The position numbers and the translations under genes were made by a program. The notes below the pieces were generated by a model. It was not told the origin of the DNA. It saw only the letters and a program-made list of their open reading frames with translations, and ran no database searches. A stretch of DNA of 11,427 bases. It comes from Fimbriimonadales bacterium (GTDB lineage Bacteria; Armatimonadota; Fimbriimonadia; Fimbriimonadales; Fimbriimonadaceae). Below, in pieces: positions 1 through 7,631 of this stretch. The DNA lies in the NCBI GenBank assembly GCA_026392145.1, contig JAPLCS010000259.1:1-11427 (forward strand), in the 5' to 3' direction. Every line of letters begins with the position of its first letter. Positions within the stretch are counted from its first letter, which is position 1.

Positions 1-1
1 A

Positions 2-733
2 TTCACGGGGAAGGATTGGAGAAGTTGGCTCCAAGGCCAAATCACGCAAGATGTTCGTAACTTAAGCTCTGAAAATCCGATTTCTTTTTGTATGACTAAG
101 CCAACTGGGCAGCTTTTGACCTTTGGTGACTTGCATTTAGTCAAGAGCAATGGATGGATGGTGATTCCAAAGTCGAGTGCCGAGGCGGTGCTTGAACGGG
201 TTGAAGCAATGGTGATAACCGAGGACTGTGAAGCCAAGATTTTGGAAGTCAGATTAGTCCACGTTATTGATGCCTCAGACGGATTGCCAACGAACCGAAC
301 GGGAATGATTGGGTTCGATCAGGTTGTGAAGGGTCGAGCACCTTCAGCGCTTTCGCGTGAGGCATTTGAACTAGCTCGATTAGAAGCCGGAATTCCTGCG
401 TACGGAATTGATACAGACGAGCGGACTTTGCCACCTGAACTTGGGGAGCGATTTGATGGACGCTATGTGAGCTACTCAAAGGGTTGCTACACAGGACAAG
501 AGGTTTTGCAGAGAATCCACAGTCGTGGACACACGAACCAGACCTGGCGAGTGTATGCCACCCGAACAGAACCGAAAGTTGGCTCAATCATCGGTAAGAA
601 TCAAGGTCGGATAACGAGTCGAGTTGCTCACCCTGAGGTTGGTTGGCTTTGTGGTGCCATCGTTCGGAATGAAGTTGCGTTTGCCGACCGGCTTGAAATT
701 GATGGTGGCGAATTGATTCCTCATTTGCCGTGA
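2..733 (+). CDS. ygfZ: YgfZ/GcvT-like folate-binding protein, 5' end cut by window edge
   Basis: Tetrahydrofolate-binding protein of the YgfZ (COG0354) family, a cytoplasmic relative of the glycine-cleavage T protein that supports assembly or repair of certain Fe-S enzymes. The family signature KGCYTGQE is intact at 479-502, including the conserved Cys. It is preceded by the usual Gly-Ile-Pro and Leu-Pro-Pro-Glu region and followed by a Arg-Gly-His stretch. The reading frame is open from base 2, and its first codons read GKDWRSWLQGQITQDV, the typical N-terminal motif of the family. The ATG at 92 is therefore internal, and the real start lies upstream of the window. The visible part is 243 residues, so perhaps only 20-40 are missing. 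The stop TGA at 731-733 is followed by a 49-base gap to the HAD gene on the same strand. Family assignment is firm; the exact client Fe-S proteins are unknown. Confidence 0.93.
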   Translation, partial: FTGKDWRSWLQGQITQDVRNLSSENPISFCMTKPTGQLLTFGDLHLVKSNGWMVIPKSSAEAVLERVEAMVITEDCEAKILEVRLVHVIDASDGLPTNRTGMIGFDQVVKGRAPSALSREAFELARLEAGIPAYGIDTDERTLPPELGERFDGRYVSYSKGCYTGQEVLQRIHSRGHTNQTWRVYATRTEPKVGSIIGKNQGRITSRVAHPEVGWLCGAIVRNEVAFADRLEIDGGELIPHLP

Positions 734-770
734 TGCACTAGTTGGCAGACTAAGGCCCTTTTAATGTGGG

Positions 771-776
771 CATAAT
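771..776 (+). promoter_or_regulatory. candidate -10 box (CATAAT) for the HAD gene
   Basis: CATAAT matches five of six bases of the TATAAT consensus and ends six bases before the GTG start at 783. A transcript starting at the normal distance would begin at or next to the start codon, giving a leaderless or nearly leaderless mRNA. The purine-rich AGAGGG between box and start sits with no spacing to the GTG, so it is a poor Shine-Dalgarno. No good -35 box lies 16-18 bases upstream; TTGGCA at 742-747 is 23 bases away, which is too far. Confidence 0.35.
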
Positions 777-782
777 AGAGGG

Positions 783-1556
783 GTGAATCCGCATGATCGG
801 CTCTCTCATGTTAAGGCAATCTACTTTGACCTTGATGACACTCTTTGCGGATATTGGAATGCTTCCAAGGCTGGTTTGAGGAAGACATTTGAACTTCATC
901 CGGTTGTAGGAAAGTCTACGGATGAATTGGTCGAGGCGTGGGGTCATGTATTCCAGAAGTTTAGTCCTGGCCTGAAGGACAATCGGGATCTATACGAGTC
1001 GTATTTGACTTCCGGCAAGGAGACCCGAACTTTGCAGATGAGATACACCCTTGAGCATTTGGGTGTCAGTGATGCTGATCATGCGGAGCGATGGAGTGAG
1101 TGCTACATGGAGCAACGTGATGCTCATTTGGTGCTTTTTGATGATGCTAAGCAGGTTTTGGATTCATTGAAGGGTAGGTATCCGCTTGGCTTAATTACGA
1201 ATGGTCCCGCTGATATCCAGAATCAGGAAGTAGATACCTTGGGTATTCGCTCTTACTTTGATAATATTTATATTGAGGGTGAGATGCGAGTTGGGAAACC
1301 GCATATGGAGGTTTTTGAGCGAGCGGCTCTGGCCGTTCACTGCGCTCCTGATGAGTTGTTGATGGTTGGAAATAGTTTTGGTCACGATATCACTCCAGCC
1401 ATGGAGTTTGGCTGGGCAACCGTATGGATTCGCCGCGATTCAGATGTTCCGCCGAGTTCAAAGTCTGGATTGCCAGAGCCTGTGCCTACAGAAGGTCCGA
1501 TGCCGACGATGATTGTTTCATCGCTGATCGAGATGTTGCCGTTTTTGAATCGCTGA
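783..1556 (+). CDS. HAD-superfamily hydrolase, subfamily IA with C1 cap
   Basis: Cytoplasmic phosphatase-type hydrolase of 257 residues, a normal length for HAD subfamily IA. Motif I is DLDDT with the predicted nucleophile D16 and acid/base D18. Motif II is the Thr in LITNGP (T139). Motif III is the Lys of VGKPHMEVF (K172). Motif IV is GNSFGHDI with D202; its first acidic position is Asn (N197), a variation also seen in other members. Residues 25-115, between motifs I and II, form a mainly helical C1 cap. The start is GTG, since no in-frame ATG precedes motif I. The stop overlaps the first base of the following PAP2 gene (TGATG), so the pair is probably translationally coupled. The substrate cannot be told from sequence; small phosphomonoesters such as phosphoglycolate- or nucleotide-like compounds are typical. 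Family certain, substrate unknown. Confidence 0.9.
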   Translation: MNPHDRLSHVKAIYFDLDDTLCGYWNASKAGLRKTFELHPVVGKSTDELVEAWGHVFQKFSPGLKDNRDLYESYLTSGKETRTLQMRYTLEHLGVSDADHAERWSECYMEQRDAHLVLFDDAKQVLDSLKGRYPLGLITNGPADIQNQEVDTLGIRSYFDNIYIEGEMRVGKPHMEVFERAALAVHCAPDELLMVGNSFGHDITPAMEFGWATVWIRRDSDVPPSSKSGLPEPVPTEGPMPTMIVSSLIEMLPFLNR

Positions 1557-2113
1557 TGAGTTGGAGCCTGCAGGACCTTGATTACGGTGGTTTTCGTACT
1601 ATTCATTTAGGTTGGAAATCCGTTGCTGCAGACCTTCTTTTTAGTTTTTTGAGTTATTCTGGGTTGGGGTTTTCCGTTGCGATCTTTGCGATTTGTCTCG
1701 CGCTTTATTCTCCGACTCGAAAATTTTGTGCCCCCATACTATTTTCGATTTTGCTGGGCGGAACTATTTTTGCTCAGAGCTTTAAGACGTTGATGCCACG
1801 TCTTCGCCCCAGTAATCTGAGCTGGGCCATTCCCCAGGAAGCACATTTACAGTCCTCATTTCCGAGTGCGCACACTGCTTGTGCTTTTGCGGCTGCGACC
1901 GTGCTTTTCATCATGCTAGTGAAGGATAGGAAGCCGAATTGGGGCATTTTGGCGCTGTTTTGGGCACTGGGAGTTGGACTAAGCAGGATTTATAGGGGTG
2001 TTCATTGGCCCACTGACGTGATTGCTGGGGCGATGCTTGGCATTTTGGCTGGCTGCCTAGTTAGTTTAATGCCGATTTTCCATGTAAATTTGTCAGGAAA
2101 GACTAAAGCCTGA
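1556..2113 (+). CDS. PAP2-family membrane phosphatase
   Basis: Integral membrane phosphatase of the PAP2 (phosphatidic acid phosphatase type 2) superfamily, acting on lipid phosphates or undecaprenyl diphosphate at the membrane face. All three signature motifs are present. K77-x6-R84-P85 is the first, PSAH (103-106, with A in place of the common G) the second, and SR-x5-H-x3-D (S143, R144, H150, D154) the third; H150 is the expected nucleophile and H106 the acid. Hydrophobic segments lie near 23-50, 58-76, 107-122, 129-143 and 153-176. I choose ATG 1556, giving 185 residues, because it overlaps the HAD stop (TGATG). The frame is open back to 1424, but that stretch lies inside the HAD gene and looks nothing like the family. 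No Shine-Dalgarno is visible, consistent with coupling. It could recycle undecaprenyl diphosphate (BacA-independent type) or dephosphorylate phosphatidate; sequence alone does not decide. Confidence 0.9.
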   Translation: MSWSLQDLDYGGFRTIHLGWKSVAADLLFSFLSYSGLGFSVAIFAICLALYSPTRKFCAPILFSILLGGTIFAQSFKTLMPRLRPSNLSWAIPQEAHLQSSFPSAHTACAFAAATVLFIMLVKDRKPNWGILALFWALGVGLSRIYRGVHWPTDVIAGAMLGILAGCLVSLMPIFHVNLSGKTKA

Positions 2114-2173
2114 ACTCGTAAAAATCAAGTACAAATACTGGTTTGTTTTAGATTCAATTTACAGAGTCTTGGG

Positions 2174-5089
2174 TTGAATGATGATTCCGCCGAAAACCTT
2201 AATGTGGGAATTGGCGAAGAAAAAAAGTGGGGGGGCAGATTGTGGGTCAAACTCGGCCTCATCATGGTTGCCCTTTCTGCGGTTGTTACCACGCTTCTCC
2301 TGATTCTCAACTCGCACGAGAACTCCACGATTGAACTATTGGTCAAGGAAAGGGAAGGGGTTGATGCTCTTTCTCAGCTCAACCGAATTCGACCGCAACT
2401 CAATTTTAAGGAAATTGCTGCACTTTCTCCCAGCGGACAAAGTTCGATGATTCGGAGGATATGTAGCGCGCTTGATTCTGAGTTGATTGAGAATTATGTC
2501 CAAACCTCTACGAATGCTGAGGTTGACTCCCTGAGACATGTTGCCACCTCAATCAGCCGCAACGAAGAAAAGTTCACGATTGATGTCTTTAACCGGATCG
2601 TTTTCCTCTTTAATCGTTGCTACCGGGATATCGGTGACCGGTCGAATCTGGTTTTAGACCCTGAATTGGATTCGGCCTACACGTCTGATCTCTTGCTGTC
2701 TAACTTGCCGGTTCAGTACGCGCTCATCCAAGATTTGATTGCTAGTGACCCTAAAGATGTTGCGGGAAGATTAAGTAAATCAGTCGCACTGAATGAGCAG
2801 TTACTTTTACAACGGGATCTAATGCGATCCATTGAATCGAAGCGACGATTTTTTGAATCCTCATCCGAATTTGAATCTGCCACAAAAAGTGCCGCCAGTG
2901 TGCAAAAAGTAATCGCGAATCCTGGGAATGCAAAACTGCTTGCTCAGTCGGAGTATTTGTTGCTACGCACCATACGTGACACCGAAACATTGCTGAGAAC
3001 CATTTTGGATGAACGCTATGTGCGGCTCGTTGGCAAAAAGACGGCCATGAACTTCTTTATGGTTGCTCTGTGGATGATAGCCTTGGCATATGGTGGAAGG
3101 CTAACTAGCCATATTGTTTGGCACACCAATCGATTGGCAACCCACATTGATAGTCTGCAACAAAACGACATTCTGGAAATAGGCGAGGGCATCAAGGCGC
3201 TGGCTGAGGGAGATTGGACGAGAGATGTGCGACCAAATTATTCCAGGCAGTTAACTGAAATTGAAACGGAAGGGGCACTGGAACTGGTCCAAATTGGACA
3301 GTCACTGAATCGTACAGCTGCTCAAATTCGGGCTTCGATTGGTTACTTGAATTCAACACGTGATAAGTTGAGACAAAGTACTGAAGCATTAGCCGCTTCC
3401 GAACAACGCTTTAAGTCCATGGTGAGTGGTCTTGGTGAAGGGGTGCTGATTACGGATGGCGATGATGTGATTCAGTACGCGAATGCGAAGGCTTTAGAAT
3501 TACTTGGCCGAGAGTTGGCGGATATTGAAGGTATTCCAATTACGACTTTTCTTGATCACGCAGAGTGGAAACTCATAAGAAGCCGGGCCGAAGTATTTGA
3601 AGAGTCGGGTACGCGCGGGCACGAGACGGTTATTGAGCGGAAGGGTGGCGAGCCATTTGAGGCAGAAATTATTGCGACACCATTCCCTTATCAATCGACT
3701 GACAATCAGAAGGGTGTCAATTCCTTTGGAATGATTGCGGCAATTTTGGACATTAGTCACCGAAAGAAGTACGAATATCAACTTTGGCATCAAGCTTTGC
3801 ACGATAAGTTGACTGGTCTCCCCAATCGCGCTCTCTTCTTGGATCGAGTTCAGCAGGCTCATTATCGACATGAAAGGCTGACCAAGAGATTCGCTGTACT
3901 CTTTATTGACCTTGATAATTTTAAGGTTATCAACGACAGTTTAGGTCATAAGGCAGGGGATGAACTCTTAATTGAGATTTCTCGAAGGCTTCGAAGCTCG
4001 GTTCGGGACAAAGATACCGTTGCTCGATTGGGTGGCGATGAGTTCACTATTTTGCTGGAAGAAATTTCGAACGATGAGATGGTGATGGAAGTTGTCCGAA
4101 GGATTCGAACTCATTTCTCAACTCCGATTGATTTGGGTGGTAATCAAGTCATGAGCGGTGGCAGTATTGGCATTGCATTTTCCGATCCGTACCTATCTGT
4201 CGATGACTTGGTAAGAAACGCCGACATTGCGATGTATCAGGCGAAAGCCGCTGGAAAGCACCAGCATGTTGTGTTTGATGAGCACATGCGTGAGAAAGTT
4301 GAACTAAGGCTTAAACTTGAAAACGATTTACGCCACGCCCTCGAAAATGATGAGTTATTGGTTCAGTATCAACCGAGTTATAGCGTTGACCAGTCCCGAC
4401 TGGTTGAAGTTGAAGCATTGGTTCGATGGCAGCATCCAGAGCTAGGAATTATCCCTCCCAAAGAATTTATTCCGATTGCGGAAGAGTGCGGACTCATCAT
4501 CGCAGTTGGCAATTATGTGATGTTGGAAGCGGCAAAGTTTGGTGTTGAATACAATTTGCGAGTGCCGAAAGCAGAGCAAATTTGTGTGAGTGTGAACCTC
4601 TCCGCCATCCAACTACGGAGCGATCAATTGATTCCAAGCATCAAGCGAGTATTGGTTGAAAGTGGCCTTCGACCCGATCAGTTGAAGCTAGAAATTACCG
4701 AATCAATGTTGATGAAGGACACTAAAAAGGTTGTCGCAGTTATGAATGAGCTGAAGAAGCTCGGAATCAAACTTGCGATGGATAATTGTGGGACAGGATA
4801 TTCTTCCATGTCCCAACTTAAGGATATGCCAATTGATACACTTAAGATTGACCGATCCTTTATTTCTCAGCTTGATAGCATTGATTCGCAGGATTATGCG
4901 ATTGTGAACGCCATTATCAATATGGCAAAGTCCCTTCGCATGTCGGTGACTAGCGAAGGGATTGAGACTGATCTTCAGTTCGGACTGCTGAAAGATATGG
5001 GTTGCGACCAAGTTCAAGGATTCCTATATTCACCAGCAGTGGATGGTAGCAAGTTGCTACGACCCACCAAGAAGCCTCGGGTGGCCTAA
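2174..5089 (+). CDS. Membrane sensor with PAS, GGDEF and EAL domains (cyclic di-GMP turnover)
   Basis: A 971-residue bifunctional-type cyclic di-GMP protein. A short cytoplasmic N-terminus leads to TM1 (about 24-45), an extracytoplasmic, largely helical sensor region of about 245 residues (46-290) that I do not recognise, TM2 (about 292-308), a linker with HAMP-like or coiled-coil character (309-405), a PAS domain (about 408-528), GGDEF (about 535-700) and EAL (about 710-960). The cyclase motif GGDEF is intact at 620-624, and the inhibitory-site RxxD is at 611-614 with the usual five-residue gap. The phosphodiesterase motifs present are EAL (747-749), N808, EITES (840-844), K891, E928 and QG (948-949). 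The loop-6 motif usually DDFGTG is here D870-N-C-G-T-G, so the second Asp is Asn. Cyclase activity is therefore likely, while phosphodiesterase activity is uncertain. The start is TTG 2174, the only plausible in-frame codon before the charged N-terminus; GTG 2204 is an alternative. The gene lies 60 bases after PAP2, and its stop abuts the next gene's stop. Confidence 0.93.
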   Translation: MNDDSAENLNVGIGEEKKWGGRLWVKLGLIMVALSAVVTTLLLILNSHENSTIELLVKEREGVDALSQLNRIRPQLNFKEIAALSPSGQSSMIRRICSALDSELIENYVQTSTNAEVDSLRHVATSISRNEEKFTIDVFNRIVFLFNRCYRDIGDRSNLVLDPELDSAYTSDLLLSNLPVQYALIQDLIASDPKDVAGRLSKSVALNEQLLLQRDLMRSIESKRRFFESSSEFESATKSAASVQKVIANPGNAKLLAQSEYLLLRTIRDTETLLRTILDERYVRLVGKKTAMNFFMVALWMIALAYGGRLTSHIVWHTNRLATHIDSLQQNDILEIGEGIKALAEGDWTRDVRPNYSRQLTEIETEGALELVQIGQSLNRTAAQIRASIGYLNSTRDKLRQSTEALAASEQRFKSMVSGLGEGVLITDGDDVIQYANAKALELLGRELADIEGIPITTFLDHAEWKLIRSRAEVFEESGTRGHETVIERKGGEPFEAEIIATPFPYQSTDNQKGVNSFGMIAAILDISHRKKYEYQLWHQALHDKLTGLPNRALFLDRVQQAHYRHERLTKRFAVLFIDLDNFKVINDSLGHKAGDELLIEISRRLRSSVRDKDTVARLGGDEFTILLEEISNDEMVMEVVRRIRTHFSTPIDLGGNQVMSGGSIGIAFSDPYLSVDDLVRNADIAMYQAKAAGKHQHVVFDEHMREKVELRLKLENDLRHALENDELLVQYQPSYSVDQSRLVEVEALVRWQHPELGIIPPKEFIPIAEECGLIIAVGNYVMLEAAKFGVEYNLRVPKAEQICVSVNLSAIQLRSDQLIPSIKRVLVESGLRPDQLKLEITESMLMKDTKKVVAVMNELKKLGIKLAMDNCGTGYSSMSQLKDMPIDTLKIDRSFISQLDSIDSQDYAIVNAIINMAKSLRMSVTSEGIETDLQFGLLKDMGCDQVQGFLYSPAVDGSKLLRPTKKPRVA

Positions 5090-6001
5090 CTACTGCGGGT
5101 TTACCAATTTTATGGTGTGAATAATTGGTGGCTTTACGGGTCTGTCGTCTTTAGGACCGATTTCCACATTCGCAATTTTTCGGATTACATCTTCACCGCG
5201 CACACACTGACCATAGGTAACGTATTTGCCATCGAGATGTTGGGTTGCCTCTCGACTCAAAGCTACATAGAATTGACTTCCATTGGTGTTTGGGTCGGTT
5301 GATCGAGCCATTCCTAACACTCCGAAGTCGTGGGGCAGGCTGGATTGTTCGAGCGGAAAAGCATAGCCTGGAGAGCCAGCTCCTGTACCTGTTGGGTCCC
5401 CGGCTTGAATGACAAACTGCTTTCCTGTTCGAGGGTGCTTTTGTACAATGCGGTGGAAAATGATTTCTCTATAAAATCCACCCTTGATGAGTTCGAGAAA
5501 GTTCCAGACGGCATTAGGTGCGACATCGGGCCTCATCTTGAACTCAATGTCACCAAATTCTGTGTTCATTACGACGTTCTGGTCAATCCAAGTTCGAATT
5601 CCAGCGTAGGTATCGTCTTCATCTTTTTCCCACTTTGGTGTTTTTGTGGTGGGGTCTAGGGTGACAACTTTGGGGTTCGTCATGGGTTGTAGGACCAGTG
5701 CAGGACCAACATTTTTTCCATCACCGGTCAGCTGAAGATAGGTGACTTCGGTTCGCTTTAGCTTCCAGAATTCAGGGAGTTTAGAAGCAATATCAATCTT
5801 TCCGGCTCTTACTTCGAATTCGTTGAGCATCTCACGGGAGTTTGCTTTCTGGATTTGGAGAGTGAATTTTTTATAACCTTTGGGTGTTTCTACTGTTATT
5901 GGGAATGGACGATCTACACCGTTGTAAGTAAATTCTGGACGCAAGGGGGTGAACGCTTTGGGTGCAGCTAACGCGACCATTAGAGTTGCAGGAATGAACA
6001 T
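5090..6001 (-). CDS. Exported cyclophilin-type peptidyl-prolyl cis-trans isomerase
   Basis: Catalyses cis-trans isomerisation of peptidyl-proline bonds, probably outside the cytoplasm. The cyclophilin domain fills residues 143-300. It has the active-site Arg in FHRIV (R184), the FVIQ segment (F196, Q199), GVLGMARS (227-234), TNGSQFYVAL (239-248, Q243) and HLDGKYVTYG (255-264). The human CypA Trp121 position is His255 and the His126 position is Tyr260, both common in bacterial members. The N-terminus (residues 1-16) is a short hydrophobic signal-like segment with Ala-Ala-Pro near 12-14. Residues 20-140 form an extra beta-rich-looking domain with no match that I recognise; the bacterial single-domain enzyme is only about 160-190 residues. 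The gene is divergent from the amidase across 40 bases and convergent with the GGDEF/EAL gene with no intergenic base. Family is firm; export is inferred. Confidence 0.92.
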   Translation of the reverse strand: MFIPATLMVALAAPKAFTPLRPEFTYNGVDRPFPITVETPKGYKKFTLQIQKANSREMLNEFEVRAGKIDIASKLPEFWKLKRTEVTYLQLTGDGKNVGPALVLQPMTNPKVVTLDPTTKTPKWEKDEDDTYAGIRTWIDQNVVMNTEFGDIEFKMRPDVAPNAVWNFLELIKGGFYREIIFHRIVQKHPRTGKQFVIQAGDPTGTGAGSPGYAFPLEQSSLPHDFGVLGMARSTDPNTNGSQFYVALSREATQHLDGKYVTYGQCVRGEDVIRKIANVEIGPKDDRPVKPPIIHTIKLVNPQ

Positions 6002-6007
6002 GTTCCG

Positions 6008-6013
6008 AGTTTA
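6008..6013 (-). promoter_or_regulatory. candidate -10 box (TAAACT) for the prolyl isomerase gene
   Basis: Read on the minus strand, TAAACT (TAnnnT type) ends six bases before the ATG at 6001, which would place transcription at the start codon. A perfect TTGACA occurs upstream on the same strand (plus coordinates 6027-6032), but only 13 bases separate it from TAAACT, shorter than the usual 16-18. No Shine-Dalgarno precedes the ATG. Confidence 0.3.
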
Positions 6014-6029
6014 GCCGAAGAAATCGTGT

Positions 6030-6035
6030 CAAAAT
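6030..6035 (+). promoter_or_regulatory. candidate -10 box (CAAAAT) for the amidase gene
   Basis: CAAAAT ends six bases before ATG 6042, the same geometry as at the HAD and prolyl isomerase genes. It overlaps the TTGACA of the opposite strand, so the two divergent promoters would share the 40-base spacer. The CAGGGG between box and ATG is purine-rich but too close to the start to be a normal ribosome binding site. No clear -35 is visible. Confidence 0.25.
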
Positions 6036-6041
6036 CAGGGG

Positions 6042-6773
6042 ATGAAACGAGGTTGGGTAGTTTTGAGCACAATTCTTCTTTGCCAGCTATCGACAGTTTC
6101 AAAAGCTCTTGCAGATACAGTTTGTATTGACCCAGGTCATCCGAGTGAAATTGGAAATGGAGCTACCAGTAAGAGCATTTCGGAAATTCGGGCTGCCTGG
6201 TTGGTCGCACAACAGATGAAAAAAGAATTTGAGGCGGTTGGGGTCAAAGTAGTTCTGACCAAGTCAAAGGAGACTGAAATGGTCAAAAATCGCGATCGTT
6301 CAAGGATTGCAAATGAGGCCAAGGCTGACTTGATGATTCGCCTTCATTGTGATTCACAATCGGGATCTGGATTTGCTGTTTACGTTCCTACCAAGCAAGG
6401 GACTGCACAAGGGAAGACCGGGCCATCCGACGATGTTATCAAGAAATGTGGCTTGCTTGGGAAGCCTTTTCATTCCACTCTCGTTGAGTGTCTCGGCGGA
6501 AAATTGCATGATAATGGGCTCATGTCGGATACCAAAACAGCCGTAGGTAGCCAGTATGGAGCGCTCATAGGTTCCATTTTTAGCGAGGTTCCGGTGGTTT
6601 TAGTTGAAATGTGTCGATTAAACAGCAAGGATGATGAGGCCTTTATTGCTAGCAAGAAGGGGCAAGATTTGATGGCAAAGAGCCTAGTAAAGGCCTCATT
6701 GGCAGCCATTAAGGCCATTAAAGAAGCCGAAAATAGGGGCTCGTCAGGAGTGAGAGGTAAAACGGGCAAGTGA
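6042..6773 (+). CDS. Exported N-acetylmuramoyl-L-alanine amidase (Amidase_3 family)
   Basis: Zinc amidase that cuts the bond between N-acetylmuramic acid and L-alanine in peptidoglycan, acting in the periplasm or wall. It has 243 residues and a classical signal peptide: Lys-Arg at 2-3, a hydrophobic core 5-19, and probable cleavage after Ala-Leu-Ala (24). Zinc ligands follow the family order: H33 in IDPGHPSE, E48 in the SEIRAAW segment and H102 in IRLHCD. The catalytic Glu is E189 in VVLVEMCRLNSKDDE, which corresponds to the usual LVE-x-GF-x-SN-x-x-DE. The enzyme is a bare catalytic domain without AMIN, SH3 or LysM repeats, and it ends in a short basic tail (231-243). The Cys at 14 is not in a good lipobox (preceded by ILL). 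ATG 6042 is supported by the signal peptide. The stop overlaps the next gene's start (GTGA), indicating an operon with the glycosyltransferase. Confidence 0.9.
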   Translation: MKRGWVVLSTILLCQLSTVSKALADTVCIDPGHPSEIGNGATSKSISEIRAAWLVAQQMKKEFEAVGVKVVLTKSKETEMVKNRDRSRIANEAKADLMIRLHCDSQSGSGFAVYVPTKQGTAQGKTGPSDDVIKKCGLLGKPFHSTLVECLGGKLHDNGLMSDTKTAVGSQYGALIGSIFSEVPVVLVEMCRLNSKDDEAFIASKKGQDLMAKSLVKASLAAIKAIKEAENRGSSGVRGKTGK

Positions 6774-7600
6774 GTGGGGAATTTGAAAATATGACACAGG
6801 GTCACACTGGGAGTAAAGAGGGGACACTCTCAGCAAATGATCAGGCAGGTGTTGTGGATTTAGAAGTTGTCATTCCTGCTTATAATGAGTCGGAGCGGTT
6901 GGAACGTACTCTTGCTCGTATTCGGGAGTATTACGATTCACAACCTTATTCGTGGCGATGCACCATCATCAGCGATGGTTCCAAGGACAATACTTTTGAG
7001 ATTGCGACTCAATTTGCAGAACATGATTCTAGGTTTCAGGCGTTGGAATACGCAAAGAATCGGGGAAAGGGATATGCTGTGCGCTATGGAATGCTCAATG
7101 CAAGAGCTCATCGGATACTTTTCTGTGATGCTGATTTAGCAACTCCCCAGGAAGAAACTGAAAAGCTTTGGAAGGCAATGGAATCTGGAGCTGATGTTGC
7201 CATTGGGAGCCGTCCATTGCGAGATAGTAACTTAGAAATTCGGCAGCCCTGGTACCGAGAGTTTCTGGGTCGGTGCTTTAATCGAGCTGTCCAGATGTTG
7301 GCGACGAAGGGAATTGACGACACACAGTGTGGCTTTAAGATGTTCACTGCTCACGCAAACGAGGAGATTTTTTCTCGCTGTAAGTTGGACGGTTTTAGTT
7401 TCGATTTTGAGGCACTTATGATCGCTCGAGATCTTGGGTTGAGAATTGATGAAGTGCCAATTAGGTGGAGACACCAGGAAGGCTCAAAAGTTGTGCTGTT
7501 ACGAGATGGACCGAGGATGCTTCGGGATTTGGTGAAGTTGAGGCTGGCAGGGAAAGGAGCAAGAATGTCATTGAATCCGGAACGACATTCTGCAAAATGA
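6770..7600 (+). CDS. Family 2 glycosyltransferase, ALG5/DPM1-like polyprenyl-phosphate sugar transferase
   Basis: GT-A fold glycosyltransferase that probably moves glucose or mannose from a nucleotide sugar onto a polyprenyl phosphate at the cytoplasmic face of the membrane. Residues 30-40 give the N-terminal strand VVIPAYNES. ISDGSKDNT (67-75) binds the nucleotide, and NRGKGYAVRYG (97-107) follows. D120-A-D122 is the metal-binding DxD motif. The run GSRPL (146-150), DTQCGFKMF (184-192), FDFE (211-214) and EVPIRW (228-233) is characteristic of the dolichyl-phosphate beta-glucosyltransferase (ALG5-like) branch. There are no C-terminal membrane helices, so the enzyme is soluble or peripheral. 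The start is either GTG 6770, which overlaps the amidase stop (GTGA) with GAGAGG 12 bases upstream, or ATG 6791; the first 29 residues are low in conserved content. Pairing with an amidase suggests envelope glycan work. Sugar and acceptor are not provable from sequence. Confidence 0.88.
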   Translation: MSGEFENMTQGHTGSKEGTLSANDQAGVVDLEVVIPAYNESERLERTLARIREYYDSQPYSWRCTIISDGSKDNTFEIATQFAEHDSRFQALEYAKNRGKGYAVRYGMLNARAHRILFCDADLATPQEETEKLWKAMESGADVAIGSRPLRDSNLEIRQPWYREFLGRCFNRAVQMLATKGIDDTQCGFKMFTAHANEEIFSRCKLDGFSFDFEALMIARDLGLRIDEVPIRWRHQEGSKVVLLRDGPRMLRDLVKLRLAGKGARMSLNPERHSAK

Positions 7601-7618
7601 TTGATTTTGGAAATCGGC

Positions 7619-7624
7619 TAAAGT
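7619..7624 (+). promoter_or_regulatory. candidate -10 box (TAAAGT) for the LURP-one-like gene
   Basis: TAAAGT (TAnnnT type) ends seven bases before ATG 7632, in the 31-base gap after the glycosyltransferase. There is no Shine-Dalgarno in front of the ATG and no convincing -35 box. It is listed because the geometry repeats that of other starts in this window. Confidence 0.25.
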
Positions 7625-7631
7625 AAACCTA

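Noticed and set aside
92..94. ATG as the start of the YgfZ-like gene
   Set aside because: The frame is open to the window edge and the upstream codons encode the conserved N-terminal motif of the family, so this ATG is internal.
751..775. Terminator hairpin between ygfZ and the HAD gene
   Set aside because: GCCC at 755-758 and GGGC at 768-771 can pair, but only four base pairs form and no T-run follows.
1424..1555. Longer N-terminus for the PAP2 protein
   Set aside because: This stretch lies inside the HAD gene in another frame, is hydrophilic and unlike the family; ATG 1556 overlapping the HAD stop explains the start better.
6075..6086. Lipoprotein signal in the amidase N-terminus
   Set aside because: Cys14 is preceded by Ile-Leu-Leu; a lipobox needs a small residue right before the Cys. 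A normal signal peptidase site after Ala-Leu-Ala fits better.
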